A stretch of DNA of 5,638 bases from Pseudomonadota bacterium (GTDB lineage: Bacteria; Pseudomonadota; Alphaproteobacteria; Rhizobiales; Phreatobacteraceae), in the NCBI GenBank assembly GCA_023416965.1, contig JAEZGJ010000233.1, forward strand, positions 1 to 5,638, given 5' to 3'. A model generated the notes under the pieces. That model saw only the letters and a program-made list of their open reading frames with translations. It ran no database searches and was not told where the DNA came from. The translations under genes and the position numbers were made by a program. Below are positions 5,363 to 5,638 of the stretch, in pieces (within the stretch, counting starts at the first letter, position 1; every line of letters begins with the position of its first letter).

Positions 5363-5590
5363 ATGGATCCGGTTGCAGCCAAGTTCCTCGGCGCTGGTCT
5401 CGCCTGCCTCGGCATGGGCCTCGCGGCCATGGGCGTGGGCAACATCTTCGGCAACTTCGTTGCCGGCGCCCTGCGCAATCCGTCGGCTGCGGCCGGCCAG
5501 TTCACCAACGCCATCGTCGGCGCGGCTCTCGCTGAAGGTCTCGGCATCTTCGCGCTCGTCGTCGCCCTCGTCCTGCTCTTCGTGGTCTGA
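5363..5590 (+). CDS. atpE: F0F1 ATP synthase subunit c
   Basis: Subunit c is the hairpin protein that oligomerises into the proton-driven rotor ring. It has 75 residues, the usual size. Helix 1 runs from about 7 to 34 and is rich in small residues (GAGLACLGMGLAAMGVG), which lets the helices pack tightly in the ring. The polar loop holds the conserved Arg38-Asn39-Pro40 that contacts F1 subunits gamma and epsilon. Helix 2 (about 46-75) carries the proton-binding Glu58 in ALAEGLGIFAL, equivalent to E. coli Asp61. The Gln and Glu/Ser-Thr pattern of sodium-binding c subunits is not evident, so proton coupling is expected. AGGAG lies 6 bases before the start. The gene follows atpB by 58 bases in the same operon; the b'/b genes usually come next and would lie outside the window. 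Confidence 0.98.
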   Translation: MDPVAAKFLGAGLACLGMGLAAMGVGNIFGNFVAGALRNPSAAAGQFTNAIVGAALAEGLGIFALVVALVLLFVV

Positions 5591-5613
5591 TCCGCGGCGG
5601 ACGCATCGATCGC

Positions 5614-5638
5614 GCCGGGACCCCACGGGGGTCCCGGC
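5614..5638 (+). terminator. Perfect 11-bp hairpin after atpE (terminator or mRNA stabiliser)
   Basis: GCCGGGACCCC (5614-5624) and GGGGTCCCGGC (5628-5638) pair without mismatch around the loop ACG, 23 bases after the atpE stop. The window ends exactly at the 3' arm, so a following T tract cannot be judged. The operon normally continues into the b-type subunit genes, so the hairpin may be a partial terminator or a 3' stabiliser that raises the amount of atpE message relative to downstream genes. It could also be one unit of a dispersed palindromic repeat. Confidence 0.55.

Overview
The window looks like chromosomal DNA from an alphaproteobacterium, most probably of the Rhizobiales/Hyphomicrobiales. 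The DNA is very GC-rich, codons end mostly in G or C, the atpI-atpB-atpE order is the one alphaproteobacteria use for a separate F0 operon, and two promoter-like sites resemble the rhizobial sigma70 pattern CTTGAC-N17-CTATAT. The genus cannot be fixed from the sequence alone.

Layout, left to right. (1) 1-851 (+): the C-terminal quarter of the chromosome-condensation ATPase Smc, cut by the left edge. (2) 852-1089: an intergenic stretch between convergent genes, holding an imperfect hairpin (913-935) and an orphan promoter-like site (1006-1034) that points into the 3' end of the next gene in antisense. (3) 1090-3084 (-): a complete copper/topaquinone primary-amine oxidase with all expected catalytic and copper-binding residues and no signal peptide. 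(4) 3085-3240: a divergent regulatory region with two 16-base dyads whose centres lie 32 bases apart. (5) 3241-3894 (+): a small LuxR-type regulator, probably the local regulator of the oxidase. (6) 3895-4152: a spacer with an AT-rich block, a strong promoter and a structured 5' leader. (7) 4153-5590 (+): atpI, atpB and atpE, encoding the assembly factor, subunit a and subunit c of the H+-translocating F0 sector, followed by a perfect 11-bp hairpin at the right edge. The b-type subunits probably lie just beyond it.

Functionally there are three units. Smc and the ATP synthase genes are housekeeping. The oxidase and its divergent regulator form a catabolic, nitrogen-scavenging pair: the oxidase turns primary amines into aldehydes, ammonia and H2O2. 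This pair looks like an accessory cassette between two housekeeping loci, although base composition does not mark it as foreign. I found no mobile element, CRISPR array, tRNA or rRNA, and no clear candidate for a wholly new system. The points most worth a second look are the paired dyads in the divergent region, the uncharacterised sensory domain of the LuxR-type protein, the orphan antisense promoter and the G-poor atpE leader.
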